From: a bacterium UBP4_UBA6127
GTDB taxonomy: Bacteria; UBP4; UBA4092
NCBI GenBank assembly: GCA_002428325.1
Contig: DIVR01000004.1
Span: forward strand, 47,363-70,365
Length of the DNA stretch: 23,003 nt
Direction: 5' to 3'
Numbering within the stretch: position 1 is the stretch's first letter; each line of letters opens with the position of its first letter. The notes beneath the pieces were generated by a model that saw nothing but the letters and a program-made list of their open reading frames with translations, searched no databases and had not been told where the DNA came from. Below, one piece after another: positions 22,916-23,003 of the stretch. The translations under genes were made by a program, and so were the position numbers.

Positions 22916-23003
22916 CTATTCACCCATCACTTTTATTATGAGCCTCTTACGGTGCTGTCCATCGAACTCTGCATAATAAACTTGTTGCCAGGGTCCTAAA
23001 TCT
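22916..23003 (-). CDS. yjbQ: YjbQ family (UPF0047) protein, 3' end only
   Basis: Only the last 28 codons lie in the window. The visible end, DLGPWQQVYYAEFDG then KRLIIKVMGE and a TAG stop, matches the very conserved C-terminus of UPF0047/YjbQ proteins (LGTWQGIxLxEFDGPR...xVxxxG). Family members are small beta-barrel proteins, some with weak thiamine-phosphate synthase activity in vitro; their cellular role is unclear. It lies directly upstream of the SAM hydrolase gene. Confidence 0.85.
   Translation of the reverse strand, partial: DLGPWQQVYYAEFDGQHRKRLIIKVMGE

Noticed and set aside
1..23003. tRNA genes, rRNA, CRISPR arrays, insertion sequences, toxin-antitoxin or phage defence genes
   Set aside because: None seen: coding density is high, gaps are short, and every long frame not listed is antisense or out of frame to a recognised gene. 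A covariance-model scan would be decisive for small RNAs.

Overview
This 23 kb window looks like chromosomal backbone from an uncultivated diderm (Gram-negative-type) bacterium. LptC- and LptA-like proteins, a polyprenyl-phosphate sugar transferase and a membrane GT117 glycosyltransferase point to an outer membrane with surface glycans. Gene order (ylxM-ffh-rpsP-khpA-trmD-SPOUT methyltransferase-rplS-rnhB-yraN) and the two-subunit P-protein of the glycine cleavage system recall Desulfobacterota, Thermotogota and several candidate phyla. I cannot name the phylum from sequence alone. No tRNA, rRNA, CRISPR array, insertion sequence or phage gene was seen.

Layout. 1-1926 (+) is the 3' part of an AT-rich DUF2723/GT117 membrane glycosyltransferase gene. 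It meets, tail to tail with a 4-bp overlap, a long leftward array. Read in the direction of transcription, that array has two blocks. The first (20561 to 13428) is rsmB, rpe, gcvT, gcvH, gcvPA, gcvPB and a LipM-like octanoyltransferase: rRNA methylation, pentose phosphate epimerase, then the glycine cleavage system with its own lipoylation enzyme. A 204-bp gap follows, holding a long inverted repeat, a good sigma70-type promoter and a small palindrome at the predicted start of transcription. The second block (13223 to 1923) is ylxM, ffh, rpsP, khpA, trmD, a second SPOUT RNA methyltransferase, rplS, rnhB, yraN, rpsT, lptC, lptA, then an Hsp70 cluster (J-like/TPR protein, grpE, dnaK) and, after a terminator-like hairpin, a zinc-ribbon/TPR membrane protein. 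On the right, a rightward sugar-phosphate transferase gene (20689-22113) converges on a leftward SAM hydrolase gene and the 3' end of a yjbQ gene.

What stands out. (1) The Hsp70 cluster is divergent in all three parts: the J-like domain has HPP instead of HPD, GrpE lacks a recognisable amino-terminal coil signature, and the DnaK has a changed interdomain linker (VVVHV), an insertion before it and a short lid. It is flanked by two TPR proteins with similar repeats, one membrane-anchored. This could be a dedicated, perhaps envelope-linked, chaperone machine. (2) GcvT has isoleucine where the family's catalytic aspartate is expected. (3) The gap before ylxM carries a near-perfect 43-bp inverted repeat. 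(4) rimM is missing from its usual place between khpA and trmD, and rpsT sits inside an operon next to the lpt genes.
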